A stretch of DNA of 37,897 nt from Deltaproteobacteria bacterium (GCA_016209145.1 JACQWT010000158.1:1-37897), one strand, 5' to 3'. Numbered from the stretch's first letter, positions 1-7,563 are shown. Notes: generated by a model from the letters alone, not told the origin. Numbers and translations are program-made.

Positions 1-179
1 ATGCGTGATAACCAAGCAGACAGCCGGCGGCCGAGGCGCCGCGCCGGCCGAGCGCGCCCGCAGCGCCGGGCCCGAGCGTACTCCTGTACGTGAGGGCCCG
101 GCGCGAGGACGTAAGCCGGCCAGCGCGGATGGATCGGCCGTCGTCGTTGCCGTCGAGGAGTTCTTGGTTATCACGTATG
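1..179 (+). mobile_element. Palindromic repeat element, copy 1
   Basis: First of four copies of a dispersed imperfect palindrome. The core GCGTACTCCTGTACG is at 76-90, followed by a conserved stretch ending in GACGTAAG at 115. The ends are inverted repeats: ATGCGTGATAACC at 1-13 matches the reverse complement of 166-179 (CATACGTGATAACC) with one difference, so the left end is at or one base before the window edge. The block around the core is nearly identical to copy 2. The right end overlaps the last codons and the stop codon of the PilZ gene on the minus strand. The left-flank duplication cannot be seen because it lies outside the window. Confidence 0.8.
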
Positions 180-533
180 CCCTTCCCCCTCCGGGCCGCG
201 CTCCGAGCGCCGCGCGAGCAGCCGCTCGATGATTGCCTGCGAGCACTGGGGCAGCTCCGTGAACGCCACGCCCATGCCGGGCGGATCGTCGTGCACGCGC
301 ACCACCTTGCCCACGCCCGCCACTGTCTCCACGCCGTCCATGAGGACGGTGAAACGCAGGTTCACCCTGGTGCCCACGGGCAGCGGCCTGCGCGAGCGCA
401 CGAACACCCCCGAGCGCGAGATGTTACTCACGTACTCGCTCACGAACGCGTCGAAGGACTCGAACTCCTTGTTGATGGTGACGCGCTCTTGCTGGCGCTT
501 GCTGCTCGCCGGGCCGTCGCCGGGGCCGGACAT
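171..533 (-). CDS. PilZ-domain protein (c-di-GMP receptor type)
   Basis: A 120-residue protein made almost entirely of one PilZ domain. The family binds cyclic di-GMP and alters motility, secretion or surface polysaccharide. Visible hallmarks are the strand pattern with SNISRSGVFV near the middle (the PilZ D/N-x-S-x-x-G motif appears as N-I-S-R-S-G), then the P-x-G-T-x-V-x-L segment and a late G-M-G-V-A-F strand. The RxxxR motif is not clear before the barrel, so nucleotide binding is uncertain. Many Myxococcota PilZ proteins are of this short single-domain type. The start at 533 is chosen because it lies two bases after the rng stop and follows it in the same direction, so the two are probably co-transcribed and coupled; a longer frame upstream overlaps rng and looks non-coding. 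The TGA stop and last few residues lie inside repeat copy 1, so the native C-terminus may have been replaced. Confidence 0.75.
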   Translation of the reverse strand: MSGPGDGPASSKRQQERVTINKEFESFDAFVSEYVSNISRSGVFVRSRRPLPVGTRVNLRFTVLMDGVETVAGVGKVVRVHDDPPGMGVAFTELPQCSQAIIERLLARRSERGPEGEGHT

Positions 534-535
534 GC

Positions 536-2500
536 TCAGATCCCTTGCAGGTCGAACTGCTCCAGGTGGTACTCCTTGCGCGCACAAAGCTCAATGCGCC
601 GCTCGAAGCGGCGCTCCGCTTCCTTGAGCGCCTCCTCTTCCTCGTGCTGGAGCAGATCCACAATCGCGGGATGGGCGTTTACGGTGACCTTGTAGCCGCG
701 AAGGTTCATCCGCTCCCGGCGGATCTGCCGCAGGATCTCGTAAGCAATGGTCTGCTTGGCCTGCAGCCACCCCGTGCCGTCGCAGTAGAAGCAAGCCTCG
801 TGCATCAGCCGGCCCAGGCTCTCCCGCGTGCGCTTGCGCGTCATCTCGATGAGCCCGAGCTCGCTGATGCGGTTCACGGTGGTCCTGACCTTGTCGCGGG
901 CGAGGAGCTCGTCGAGCCGCCGGCGCACCTTGGTGCGGTTGCCCGGCTTCTCCATGTCGATGAGGTCGAGGATGATGAGGCCGCCCAGGTTGCGGAAGCG
1001 AAGCTGGTAGGCGATCTCCTCGACCGCCTCCAGGTTCGTGCGCACGATCGTCTCCTCCAGGTCCTTCGAGCCCTTGCCCACGAACCGGCCGGTGTTGACG
1101 TCGATCGCCGTCAGGGCCTCGGCCTCGTCGATGACCAGGTAGCCGCCCGAGGCGAGCGGCACCTTGCGCGACAGGGCACGTCCGATCTCGTCCTCGAAGC
1201 CGTAGGCGTCGAACAGGGGCTCGCTGCCCTCGTACAGCTCGATCGCTTGAGCCCGCTCCGGCATGAACATCTCGATGAAGCGCCGCAGCCGGCCGTACTG
1301 CTCGCGGTCGTCGATGACGATCTTGTCCACGTCCTCGGTGAACAGGTCGCGCGCCGCCTTGAGCACCAGATCCAGCTCCTCGTACAGGCAGCACGGCACG
1401 CTCGTAGCGGCGTCGCGGCGCTTGGCGATGTCGTCCCAGAGCCGCACGAGGTAGCCCACGTCCGCCTTCAAGTGCTTCTTGGTCAGGCCCTCGGCCACGG
1501 TGCGCACGACCAGCCCGCCGCTCGGCGGCTTGACCGTCGCGACGACCTCGCGCAGCCGCACGCGCTCGCGGGCCGAGCCGATGCGCCGGGAAACGCCCAC
1601 GTGCTCCACCGTGGGCAGGTAGACGACGTAGCGGCCGGGCAGCGAGATGTGGCTCGTGACGCGCGCCCCCTTGGTGCTGATGGGCTCCTTGGAGATCTGC
1701 ACGACCACCTGCTGGCCCTCGCGTACGACCTCGCGGATGGGTGTGCTCTTCGAGATGCGCGCGCCTTCGATCCGGCCCCTGGGCCCTTTGGCCGGCCCTG
1801 CGCCGCGGCCGCGCACGCGATCCCCGCGACGGGGCCGGTCCCCCGGCGCCTCGGCCCGGCGCTGGGCCGGCCCGTGGCCTTGGCGGCCGGCACGCGCCGA
1901 TCGGGGCACACGGGTGCGCCGGCGCCTTCGCCCGGCGGCGTCCCCTTGCGCCCCGGCGCGATTCTCGCTCGGCCCGGCCTCGCCCCCAGCGGCCCCCGCC
2001 TCGGCCTCCTCGTCGGCCGGCGGAGCCGGGGCGTCGGCCGCTCCGGCCTCGGTCTCGGCCTCCCCGGCCGGGGCGCCTTCGTCCGGCTCGGCTTCCTCGT
2101 CTGGCGGCTCCGGCTCGTCCGGCGCGGCGCCAGCGTCTCGGTCCTCGGCGTTCTCGTCCTCCTCCACCGTCGCGGCGCCGGGCTCTGCCTGCGCCGGCGC
2201 CGTCCAGCCTTCGTCGTCGGCGAGGCCCAGCACCTCGCGCCCGCCCGACAGGTACGCCTCGAAGTCGTCCGGGCGGATGAGGTCCTCGACGTGCAGGAAG
2301 GCGGCCCTGCCCTGCCCGATGTCGATGAACGCCGCCTGCATGCCCGGCAGCACGCGGCTGACCTTGCCGAGGTAGACGTTGCCCAGCGTGCTGCGGGAGC
2401 CGTGGCGCTCCAGGTGCAGCTCCACGAGGATGCCGTTCTCCACGAGCGCCACCCGCGTCTCGGGCAAGTCAACGTTGATGACGAGAAGGTTCCCGCTCAT
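536..2500 (-). CDS. rng: Ribonuclease E/G family endoribonuclease
   Basis: A 654-residue endoribonuclease of the RNase E/G family, which cleaves single-stranded AU-rich RNA in rRNA maturation and mRNA decay. The catalytic DNase I-like region is clear: AIDVNTGRF with the first metal-binding Asp near 467, and ILDLIDM with the second near 512. The zinc-link cysteines are C570 and C573 (CFYC), used in the family for dimerisation. The S1 RNA-binding domain is split. Its first strands lie at about 40-75 and its last at about 255-300, with a low-complexity insert between them: an acidic, Ala/Glu/Asp-rich block (about 104-190), then an Arg/Gly-rich basic block (about 190-245). The start at 2500 begins the normal N-terminus MSGNLLVINVD; the 26 residues upstream are Pro/Arg-rich and unlike the family. 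No strong ribosome site is seen. It is probably co-transcribed with the PilZ gene. Confidence 0.92.
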   Translation of the reverse strand: MSGNLLVINVDLPETRVALVENGILVELHLERHGSRSTLGNVYLGKVSRVLPGMQAAFIDIGQGRAAFLHVEDLIRPDDFEAYLSGGREVLGLADDEGWTAPAQAEPGAATVEEDENAEDRDAGAAPDEPEPPDEEAEPDEGAPAGEAETEAGAADAPAPPADEEAEAGAAGGEAGPSENRAGAQGDAAGRRRRRTRVPRSARAGRQGHGPAQRRAEAPGDRPRRGDRVRGRGAGPAKGPRGRIEGARISKSTPIREVVREGQQVVVQISKEPISTKGARVTSHISLPGRYVVYLPTVEHVGVSRRIGSARERVRLREVVATVKPPSGGLVVRTVAEGLTKKHLKADVGYLVRLWDDIAKRRDAATSVPCCLYEELDLVLKAARDLFTEDVDKIVIDDREQYGRLRRFIEMFMPERAQAIELYEGSEPLFDAYGFEDEIGRALSRKVPLASGGYLVIDEAEALTAIDVNTGRFVGKGSKDLEETIVRTNLEAVEEIAYQLRFRNLGGLIILDLIDMEKPGNRTKVRRRLDELLARDKVRTTVNRISELGLIEMTRKRTRESLGRLMHEACFYCDGTGWLQAKQTIAYEILRQIRRERMNLRGYKVTVNAHPAIVDLLQHEEEEALKEAERRFERRIELCARKEYHLEQFDLQGI

Positions 2501-2685
2501 CGCAAAACTCGGAAGCACGCGCCCCGGGGGGCGCGCGGAAGTCCTGGCCGCGGGCGGGCCCCTCGGGCAGAGGCCCACGGCGGCGATCCCCAGTCGATAG
2601 CACGTCGCGCGCCCTCGATGAAGGGCAACATACCCGACCTTGCCGTTTGAGCCGGCGGGGCGTCCGTGCCAACGTCCTCGGACAG

Positions 2686-3396
2686 ATGGATCGCTCCTAC
2701 CTCGTGCTCGACATCGAGACGGTGACCGACAGCGCCCTGCCGCGCGAGCAGGCCGTGGAGGGCTCCGGGCTGCCCCCGCCCCCCTTCCACGAGATCGTGG
2801 TCATCGGCCTGATGTGGCTGGACGCGGACTACCGGATCCAGCGCCTCGGCGTGGTCGGCGACGGCAAAGGCGAGGCGCAGATGCTGCGCGACCTGTGCCG
2901 CTTCGTGGGCGAGCGCAAGCCCGAGCTCGTCACCTACAACGGCCGCGGCTTCGATCTGCCGGTCATCGCCATGCGCTGCCTGCGCCACGGCGTGCCGTTC
3001 GAGCACTACTACGGCTCGCGCGACGTGCGCTACCGCTACTCCCCCGCCGGCCACCTCGATCTGATGGACTACCTGACCGACTTCGGCGCGAGCAAGGCGA
3101 GCAAGCTCGACGTCGTCTGCCGGCTCGTCGGCATGCCCGGCAAGGTGGGCGTCGAGGGCAAGGACGTGGGCCCGATGGTGCACGCCGGCCGCCTCGGCGA
3201 GGTCCAGGCATACTGCCTGTGCGACGTCGTACAGACTGCCGGTCTGTTCCTGCGCGTGCAGCTCCTGCGCGGCGAGCTCGGCCGCGAAGGCTACCTCGCG
3301 GCCATGCGCGAGCTGATAGCTCGCATCGCCGAGGACGAGCGACTCGCCCCGGTGGCCACGGCTATGGACCGCGCCGCCCTGCTGCTCGAGGCGTAA
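2686..3396 (+). CDS. PolB-like 3'-5' exonuclease (DEDD superfamily)
   Basis: A 236-residue stand-alone exonuclease domain of the kind found at the N-terminus of family B DNA polymerases (predicted PolB exonuclease-like 2 family). It starts at once with the Exo I motif LDIETV (D9, E11). A YNGRGFDLPVI Exo II segment follows about 80 residues later, and an Exo III-like YCLCDVVQT lies near 180, supplying the remaining acidic ligands for two metal ions. The reaction expected from the family is removal of nucleotides from 3' ends of single-stranded DNA or RNA; the substrate cannot be told here. The ATG at 2686 is preferred because it puts the Exo I strand at the very N-terminus; a TTG at 2647 would add 13 unconserved residues. 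It is divergent from rng, and the 185 bp between them carry both promoters. A hairpin terminator follows. Confidence 0.85.
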   Translation: MDRSYLVLDIETVTDSALPREQAVEGSGLPPPPFHEIVVIGLMWLDADYRIQRLGVVGDGKGEAQMLRDLCRFVGERKPELVTYNGRGFDLPVIAMRCLRHGVPFEHYYGSRDVRYRYSPAGHLDLMDYLTDFGASKASKLDVVCRLVGMPGKVGVEGKDVGPMVHAGRLGEVQAYCLCDVVQTAGLFLRVQLLRGELGREGYLAAMRELIARIAEDERLAPVATAMDRAALLLEA

Positions 3397-3419
3397 GCGG
3401 GGCGAACGCCCCCACGCGA

Positions 3420-3457
3420 AAGCCGCCCCACCTCCGTTTGGGGGAGCGGGGCGGCTT
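3420..3457. terminator. Hairpin between convergent genes
   Basis: AAGCCGCCCC at 3420-3429 pairs perfectly with GGGGCGGCTT at 3448-3457, with further partial pairing inside. It lies between the convergent stops of the exonuclease gene (3396) and the lipoprotein gene (3469), so it could serve both strands. The A-run on the left and T-run on the right are short (2), so its strength as an intrinsic terminator is uncertain. Confidence 0.6.
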
Positions 3458-3468
3458 CCCGCAGTGTG

Positions 3469-4008
3469 CTACTCCGGGCAGTCTTGCAGAGACGTGGCGA
3501 AATCGATGCAGCTCTGGTCGGCCTTGCAGCTCGCGACGAAGCCCTGGATGCAGGCGCTGTCCTGCTTGGCCGTCGTCTCGTCGAAGCAAGTGGAGCACGG
3601 CGTTCCGTCCTTGAGCGAGTTCGGGTCCTTGCACTCGGCCGCGCACTCCTCCTTGCACTCGTTGGCGCACAGGCAGTTGTCGACGATGGCCTGAACGTAG
3701 GCGTTCGCCCCGTCCGGGTTCTCCTCGGCAAAGCAGTTGGCGCAGTCCTGGAAGTTGGCCTCGTCCGCACAGCCGCCGCTGCTCGATCCGGTGCTCGATG
3801 TGCTCACGCCCGAGCTGCTGCTGCTGCTGCTCGAGCTGCTCATGCCCGTGCTGCTGCTCGAGCTGCCGCTGCTCGTGCTGGTCGAGCTGCCGCTGCTGGA
3901 GGCACTCTCGCCGCCGCCACCCTCACCGCCGTTGCTCGACTTCTTCGTGGTGCACGCCACCGCCAGCGCCAGCCCCATTCCCAACCCGATCCATCCCCAA
4001 GTTCTCAT
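3469..4008 (-). CDS. Ser-rich, Cys-rich lipoprotein
   Basis: A 179-residue predicted lipoprotein of unknown function. The N-terminus is a short hydrophobic signal ending in the lipobox AVAC (Cys 19). Residues about 30-80 are a linker of almost only Ser, Gly and Thr, which probably holds the C-terminal domain away from the membrane. The last 100 residues hold about 14 cysteines in repeated C-x2-C and C-x3-C spacings (for example CADEANFQDCANC, CANECKEECAAEC), which suggests a compact disulphide-bonded domain. This layout (signal, lipobox, Ser/Gly spacer, Cys domain) is common in Polyangia. A GGAGG about 11 bases before the ATG supports the start. The Ser tract is coded by runs of AGC and TCG triplets, which may be prone to slippage. 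Confidence 0.7.
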   Translation of the reverse strand: MRTWGWIGLGMGLALAVACTTKKSSNGGEGGGGESASSSGSSTSTSSGSSSSSTGMSSSSSSSSSSGVSTSSTGSSSGGCADEANFQDCANCFAEENPDGANAYVQAIVDNCLCANECKEECAAECKDPNSLKDGTPCSTCFDETTAKQDSACIQGFVASCKADQSCIDFATSLQDCPE

Positions 4009-4238
4009 TTTCGTCGTTCCTCCAGCTTGTTGTCTCGGCCGAGCCGATTAAGCATCCGAGCCCCTCCACCGCACTGGGGGAGATCTTCCGCCGGCGGGTG
4101 GGGAGCCCACTCCGCGACCGGAGCCCGAAAGCTCCTGGCAGCCCAAAGCCCGGAAGCCCCTGACATGTACACCCCTTCTGGGGGCTGTGCAAGCGCCGGC
4201 GCATCCCTGCGCGGCCGGCGAGCACGAACGCGACGCGG

Positions 4239-5060
4239 CTACGGCAGCGCGCAGCCGTAGGCCGCGGTAGCCGCTCCCAGGGGGATCATCCAGAGGCCGA
4301 GCCAAGCAACGCGGCGGGTGGCGCACAGCCAGCGCACCAGGCCCGTCCCGAGCGCCGCGGCCACGCCGGCGCCGAGCAGGGCAGCCACGGCCGCCGCGGC
4401 GCCGAGCGAGGTCGCAATCGACTGGCCTTGTTGCAGCGCCTGGAGCAACCCCCGTGCCGCGCCGAGCGCGAGCGGCGGCCCACTCGCCAAGAGCGCGAGC
4501 TCGGCCCCGCGCCAGCCGCCCGCGCCGAGCCAGCACAGCACGACCAAGGCGCCCCCGACGGGCGAGCCCCCGGGCACCACGCCAAGGCCGTGGGCCAGGC
4601 CCACCAGGGCCGCTCCCGGGGCGCCAGGGCAGATGCGGCGGGGCGGCGGGGCGAGCGCCGCCAGCCCGAGGGCCACGGCACCGAGCAGCAGGCCGGCACC
4701 GACGAGGGCGGGCACGTGGCGCCAGGGAGCCACAAGCGGCCCGAGCAGCACCTGCGCCGCCGCGGAGACGAGCGCGGCCACGGCCACGGCAATGGCGTCG
4801 CGGCCGCCGGCGTCGTGCTGCAGCACGGAGGGGCGTGCGATGCCCCGGATCCCCGCGGCGCAGGCGCGGGCGAGCCGGGTGCGCAGCACCACGACAAGGG
4901 CGCAGAGCGTGCCGATCTCGCCGAGGGCCGAGAGCAGGGGCCTGCCGGGGGGGCTGCCGAGCCAGATCTCCGCCGCGGCCAGATGGCCCGAGCTCGAGAT
5001 CGGCACGACCGTGGTCAGCCCCTGGATCGCGCCCCAGAGCGCGCCCTCGACGAGCTTCAT
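4239..5060 (-). CDS. UppP/BacA-like membrane protein, degenerate active site
   Basis: A 273-residue integral membrane protein of the undecaprenyl-diphosphatase (UppP/BacA) family, whose normal job is to recycle the lipid carrier of cell-wall synthesis. Length and topology match the family: an N-terminal re-entrant segment with PISSSGHL, several Ala/Leu-rich membrane helices, and a second half with a P-G-x-S motif. The key residues are altered. The first motif normally reads E-G-L-T-E before the PxSSxGHL; here it is Q-G-L-T-T, so the essential second Glu is Thr. The second motif P-G-x-S-R-S-G is P-G-G-S-P-V-G here, losing the Arg that contacts phosphate. The fold is supported but phosphatase activity is doubtful; it may bind or move a lipid instead. 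The start at 5060 begins at the family's normal N-terminus. It is divergent from the Cys-repeat gene. Confidence 0.75.
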   Translation of the reverse strand: MKLVEGALWGAIQGLTTVVPISSSGHLAAAEIWLGSPPGRPLLSALGEIGTLCALVVVLRTRLARACAAGIRGIARPSVLQHDAGGRDAIAVAVAALVSAAAQVLLGPLVAPWRHVPALVGAGLLLGAVALGLAALAPPPRRICPGAPGAALVGLAHGLGVVPGGSPVGGALVVLCWLGAGGWRGAELALLASGPPLALGAARGLLQALQQGQSIATSLGAAAAVAALLGAGVAAALGTGLVRWLCATRRVAWLGLWMIPLGAATAAYGCALP

Positions 5061-5220
5061 GCGTGGCCCAAGGTAGACGAGGCTGCCGTGCTTGGCGAGA
5101 CGGCTTCCTGCTCGGGGCTTGCGCGGGAGCCGCCTCACCGGCATGATAGCAGGAGTCCAATCGAGCTTACGGCTTTGCGTGCCGCCTGCGGGCACGCTGC
5201 TACGCGAAGGAGATCTCTCG

Positions 5221-6069
5221 ATGAAACGACTCACCACCCCCACGGTGCTCTGCGCGCTCTCGGGCGCTGCGTTCCTGCTCGTCGGCTCCCCGGCCCGGGC
5301 CGGCATCGAGGCCTGCGGCAACATCGACGTCGACGCCAGCGCCAAGTGCGAGGTGAAGTTGACGGGCGGCTGCACCGTCATGTGCGAGCCGATCAGCTTC
5401 ACGGCCGCGTGCGACGCCAAATGCAGCGGCCAATGCAACGTCAGCCTCGACGTGGAATGCAAGGGAAGCTGCGAGGCCGAGTGCTCGGGCCAGTGCGAGG
5501 CAGATCCCGGCAAGTTCGACTGCGAGGCCAAGTGCGAGGGCCAGTGCGGCGGCGAGTGCAGCGGCAAGTGCTCGTCCAGCGACGACAAGAGCGCCTGCGA
5601 GGGCTCGTGCAAGGCGACCTGCTCGGGCGAGTGCGGCGCCTCCTGCGAGGTCGTGCCGCCCCAGGCCAAGTGCGAGGCCAAGTGCGAGGCCCAGTGCGAG
5701 GGGTACTGCAAGGCCGAGGCCAAGGTCGACTGCGATATCGACTGCCACGCCGGCTGCGTGGTCGACCTCAAGGGCGGCTGCGAGGCCGCGTGCGAAGAAC
5801 CGGAGGGCGCGCTGTTCTGCGACGGCCAGTACGTCGACGACGGCGGCAACCTGCAGGAGTGCATCGACTCGCTCAAGGCCCAGCTCAACATCGTGGTGAC
5901 GGGGCAGGCCAGTGCGGACTGCTCGGGCAGTGAGTGCACTGCCGAGGCCGAAGGCAGCGTGAGCTGCGCCACGGCGCCCCAGACAAGGGGCGGCGTCGCC
6001 TGGTTCGCGGCCCTGGTGGCGGCGATCGGCTTGACGGCGCTCGGCCGGCGGCGGCGGGGACGAAGCTAG
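5221..6069 (+). CDS. Secreted C-x3-C repeat protein with MYXO-CTERM-like tail
   Basis: A 282-residue secreted protein not assigned to a known function. It has a clear signal peptide with likely cleavage after SPARA (residue 27). About 35 cysteines follow, most in long runs of C-x3-C spacing, for example CEAKCEGQCGGECSGKC, with Glu, Lys, Gly and Gln between. A roughly 60-residue region with few cysteines comes next. The end is a hydrophobic helix (about 255-275) flanked by a Cys before it and RRRRGR after it, resembling the MYXO-CTERM sorting tail that anchors proteins to the myxobacterial cell surface. GAAGGAG about 8 bases before the ATG fixes the start; the frame continues upstream into UppP promoter sequence and is not coding there. 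The Cys spacing could give a disulphide rod or bind metal; the sequence does not decide. Confidence 0.75.
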   Translation: MKRLTTPTVLCALSGAAFLLVGSPARAGIEACGNIDVDASAKCEVKLTGGCTVMCEPISFTAACDAKCSGQCNVSLDVECKGSCEAECSGQCEADPGKFDCEAKCEGQCGGECSGKCSSSDDKSACEGSCKATCSGECGASCEVVPPQAKCEAKCEAQCEGYCKAEAKVDCDIDCHAGCVVDLKGGCEAACEEPEGALFCDGQYVDDGGNLQECIDSLKAQLNIVVTGQASADCSGSECTAEAEGSVSCATAPQTRGGVAWFAALVAAIGLTALGRRRRGRS

Positions 6070-6078
6070 CCTGGGAGG

Positions 6079-7287
6079 CTAGCCCTTGGCCCGCAGGACG
6101 AGCTTGCGCAGCACGGCGGCGGCCAGCTTGTCGAGCGCACCGTTGAGCTGCCCGCAGCTTGTCAGGGCCACGAAGCCGAGCTGGTGCTCGGGCAGGAACA
6201 TGACGACCGCGGCGTAGAAGCGCGTGGCGCCCACGTGCGAAACGGCGTGGCCGGCGGCGCGCAGCTCGGAGACCACCCAGCCCAGGCCGGTGCCCTGCCC
6301 GCTCGCGCGCGCGAAGCCGCCGAGCAGGTGCGACTCGCGCACCGAGGCGTTGCGCAGCGGCTCCCTATCGGGCCGGGCGTCCGGGGGCCAGGCCGTCAAG
6401 TGGAAGGCCGCGTAGCGGATCATGTCGTCCAGGCTGGCGTAGAGGCCGCCCAGGGCCTCGGCCGCGCCCATCCTCCAGTGCGGGCCCGTCACGTACTTCT
6501 CGCCCTCGAGGGCGTAGCCCGTGGCGAGCCTTCCCGGCGGGACCTGCTCGGCCTCCCAAGCCGTGCCGCTCATCCCCAGAGGCGCCAGGATCTCTTCGCT
6601 CACGTAGCGTCGGTAGGGGACGCCGCTGGCCCGGCCCACCACGAGCCCGAGCAGGCCGAACCCGAGATTCGAGTAGACGTGGTCGGTGCCCGGCACGTGC
6701 TCCAGTCGCAGCCCCTTCAGGCCCGCCACGAGATCGGCCTCGCTCACCGGCTCGGGCCGGGACGCGTAGCTGAGCCTTCCGAGCCGCGGCAGGCCGGAGC
6801 TGTGCGTGAGCAGATGGCGCGAAGTGACAAGCGGGCTGTCGAGGGTCGGGTAGAGCACTTCGCCCAACTCGGGCAGCCAGGCCACGGCCGGGCTGTCGAG
6901 CGCGAGCAGCCCCTCGTCGCGCAGGCGCAGCATCGCCATGGCGGTCACGGTCTTGGTGACCGAACCGATGCGAAAGACCGTGTGCGCCGAAAGCTCTCCG
7001 CCCGCAGACAGGTCGCGCACGCCGAAGACGCGCGACCAGAGGAGCTCGCCCCCATCCAGCACCGCCGCCGCGAGCGCCGGCATGCGCTCGGCGCCGAAGC
7101 GCTCGTAGACCATGGCCTCGATCTCGGGGCGCGCGTCCAGGATGCGCTGGCGGCGTGCCTGCCGGCCGGGATCGGCCGCGGCAGGGCGCAGGCCGTAACG
7201 CTGGGGATACTCCGGCGCCGGGACGCGCTCGGCGCAGCCCGTAAGCAACAGCACCGCGGTGAGCGCCAGAGCGCGCGTCGCCCTCAT
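6079..7287 (-). CDS. Serine beta-lactamase-fold hydrolase, lipoprotein
   Basis: A 402-residue member of the serine hydrolase family that includes class C beta-lactamases, DD-peptidases and esterases. The signal ends in a lipobox (LLTGC), so the enzyme should be lipid-anchored outside the cytoplasm. The nucleophile motif S-x-x-K is SVTK, near residue 90 in GSVTKTVTAMAML. The second motif is Y-S-N in HVYSNLGFGLLG, and the third is H-V-G late in the protein. LLTHSSGLP between the first two is also typical. The substrate cannot be predicted; many members are esterases or peptidases rather than drug-resistance enzymes. The ATG at 7287 lies inside a 12-bp direct repeat that borders repeat copy 2, so its own upstream region has been replaced by the element and no ribosome site is visible. 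The propeller lipoprotein gene upstream ends 25 bp before the other copy of this start codon. Confidence 0.85.
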   Translation of the reverse strand: MRATRALALTAVLLLTGCAERVPAPEYPQRYGLRPAAADPGRQARRQRILDARPEIEAMVYERFGAERMPALAAAVLDGGELLWSRVFGVRDLSAGGELSAHTVFRIGSVTKTVTAMAMLRLRDEGLLALDSPAVAWLPELGEVLYPTLDSPLVTSRHLLTHSSGLPRLGRLSYASRPEPVSEADLVAGLKGLRLEHVPGTDHVYSNLGFGLLGLVVGRASGVPYRRYVSEEILAPLGMSGTAWEAEQVPPGRLATGYALEGEKYVTGPHWRMGAAEALGGLYASLDDMIRYAAFHLTAWPPDARPDREPLRNASVRESHLLGGFARASGQGTGLGWVVSELRAAGHAVSHVGATRFYAAVVMFLPEHQLGFVALTSCGQLNGALDKLAAAVLRKLVLRAKG

Positions 7288-7538
7288 GGCCGGCACGGGT
7301 GTTGACCAGCCAATCGCCCGGCGGCCGAGGCGCCGCGCCGGCCGAGCGCGCCCGCAGCGCCGGGCCCGAGCGTACTCCTGTACGTGAGGACCCGGCGCGA
7401 GGACGTAAGTCCGTCCCTTCGGGACGGGGTTGGGGTCCCGACGCGCCCTTCGGGCGCGTCACCCCTGCCCCGGCCTGCGCGGATGGATCGGCCGCCGTCG
7501 TTGCCATCGCCAGGTTCTTGGCTAGCGCGCATGCTCAT
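7284..7538 (-). CDS. Element-spanning ORF from the duplicated start codon
   Basis: An 84-codon frame running through repeat copy 2. Its ATG (7536-7538) is in the right-hand copy of the 12-bp direct repeat and should be the original start codon of the beta-lactamase-fold gene, now cut off from it. Its TGA (7284-7286) overlaps the present ATG of that gene as ATGA. If translated, it could let ribosomes re-initiate on the displaced gene. The peptide is Arg/Gly/Pro-rich with no recognisable domain and is probably not functional in itself. This is an inference from the arrangement. Confidence 0.2.
   Translation of the reverse strand: MSMRASQEPGDGNDGGRSIRAGRGRGDAPEGRVGTPTPSRRDGLTSSRRVLTYRSTLGPGAAGALGRRGASAAGRLAGQHPCRP
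7295..7533 (+). mobile_element. Palindromic repeat element, copy 2
   Basis: Same family and orientation as copy 1, with the 15-base core at 7370-7384. It is bordered by a perfect 12-bp direct repeat, CTCATGGCCGGC, at 7283-7294 and 7534-7545, read here as a target-site duplication. Its ends pair less well than those of the other copies (AGCCAA on the left against TTGGCT on the right). It is 60 bp longer than the others because of a hairpin-rich insert at 7410-7469. It lies between two genes of the same strand that were probably 25 bp apart before the insertion. Confidence 0.8.
7410..7469. repeat. Double-hairpin insert within repeat copy 2
   Basis: Sixty bases absent from copy 1 at the same point, just after GACGTAAG. 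It holds two perfect hairpins with TTC loops: CCGTCCC (7411-7417) with GGGACGG (7421-7427), and GACGCGCCC (7440-7448) with GGGCGCGTC (7452-7460). Outer G-rich and C-rich arms (GGGGTTGGGGT, ACCCCTGCCCC) can also pair with two mismatches. It may be a second small REP-like unit nested in the first. Confidence 0.65.
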
Positions 7539-7563
7539 GGCCGGCGTCCGTCCGCGCTCCCAC

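Noticed and set aside
76-90. GTACTCCTGTAC core as a regulator-binding site
   Set aside because: It always occurs inside the same 175-bp palindrome and is bounded by target duplications, not at promoter positions.
545-2650. 701-codon plus-strand frame over rng
   Set aside because: It is an antisense shadow of a conserved RNase; no domain.
3788-3918. Ser triplet run as a mobile microsatellite
   Set aside because: It is in frame in a lipoprotein spacer of a type common in Polyangia; nothing shows instability.
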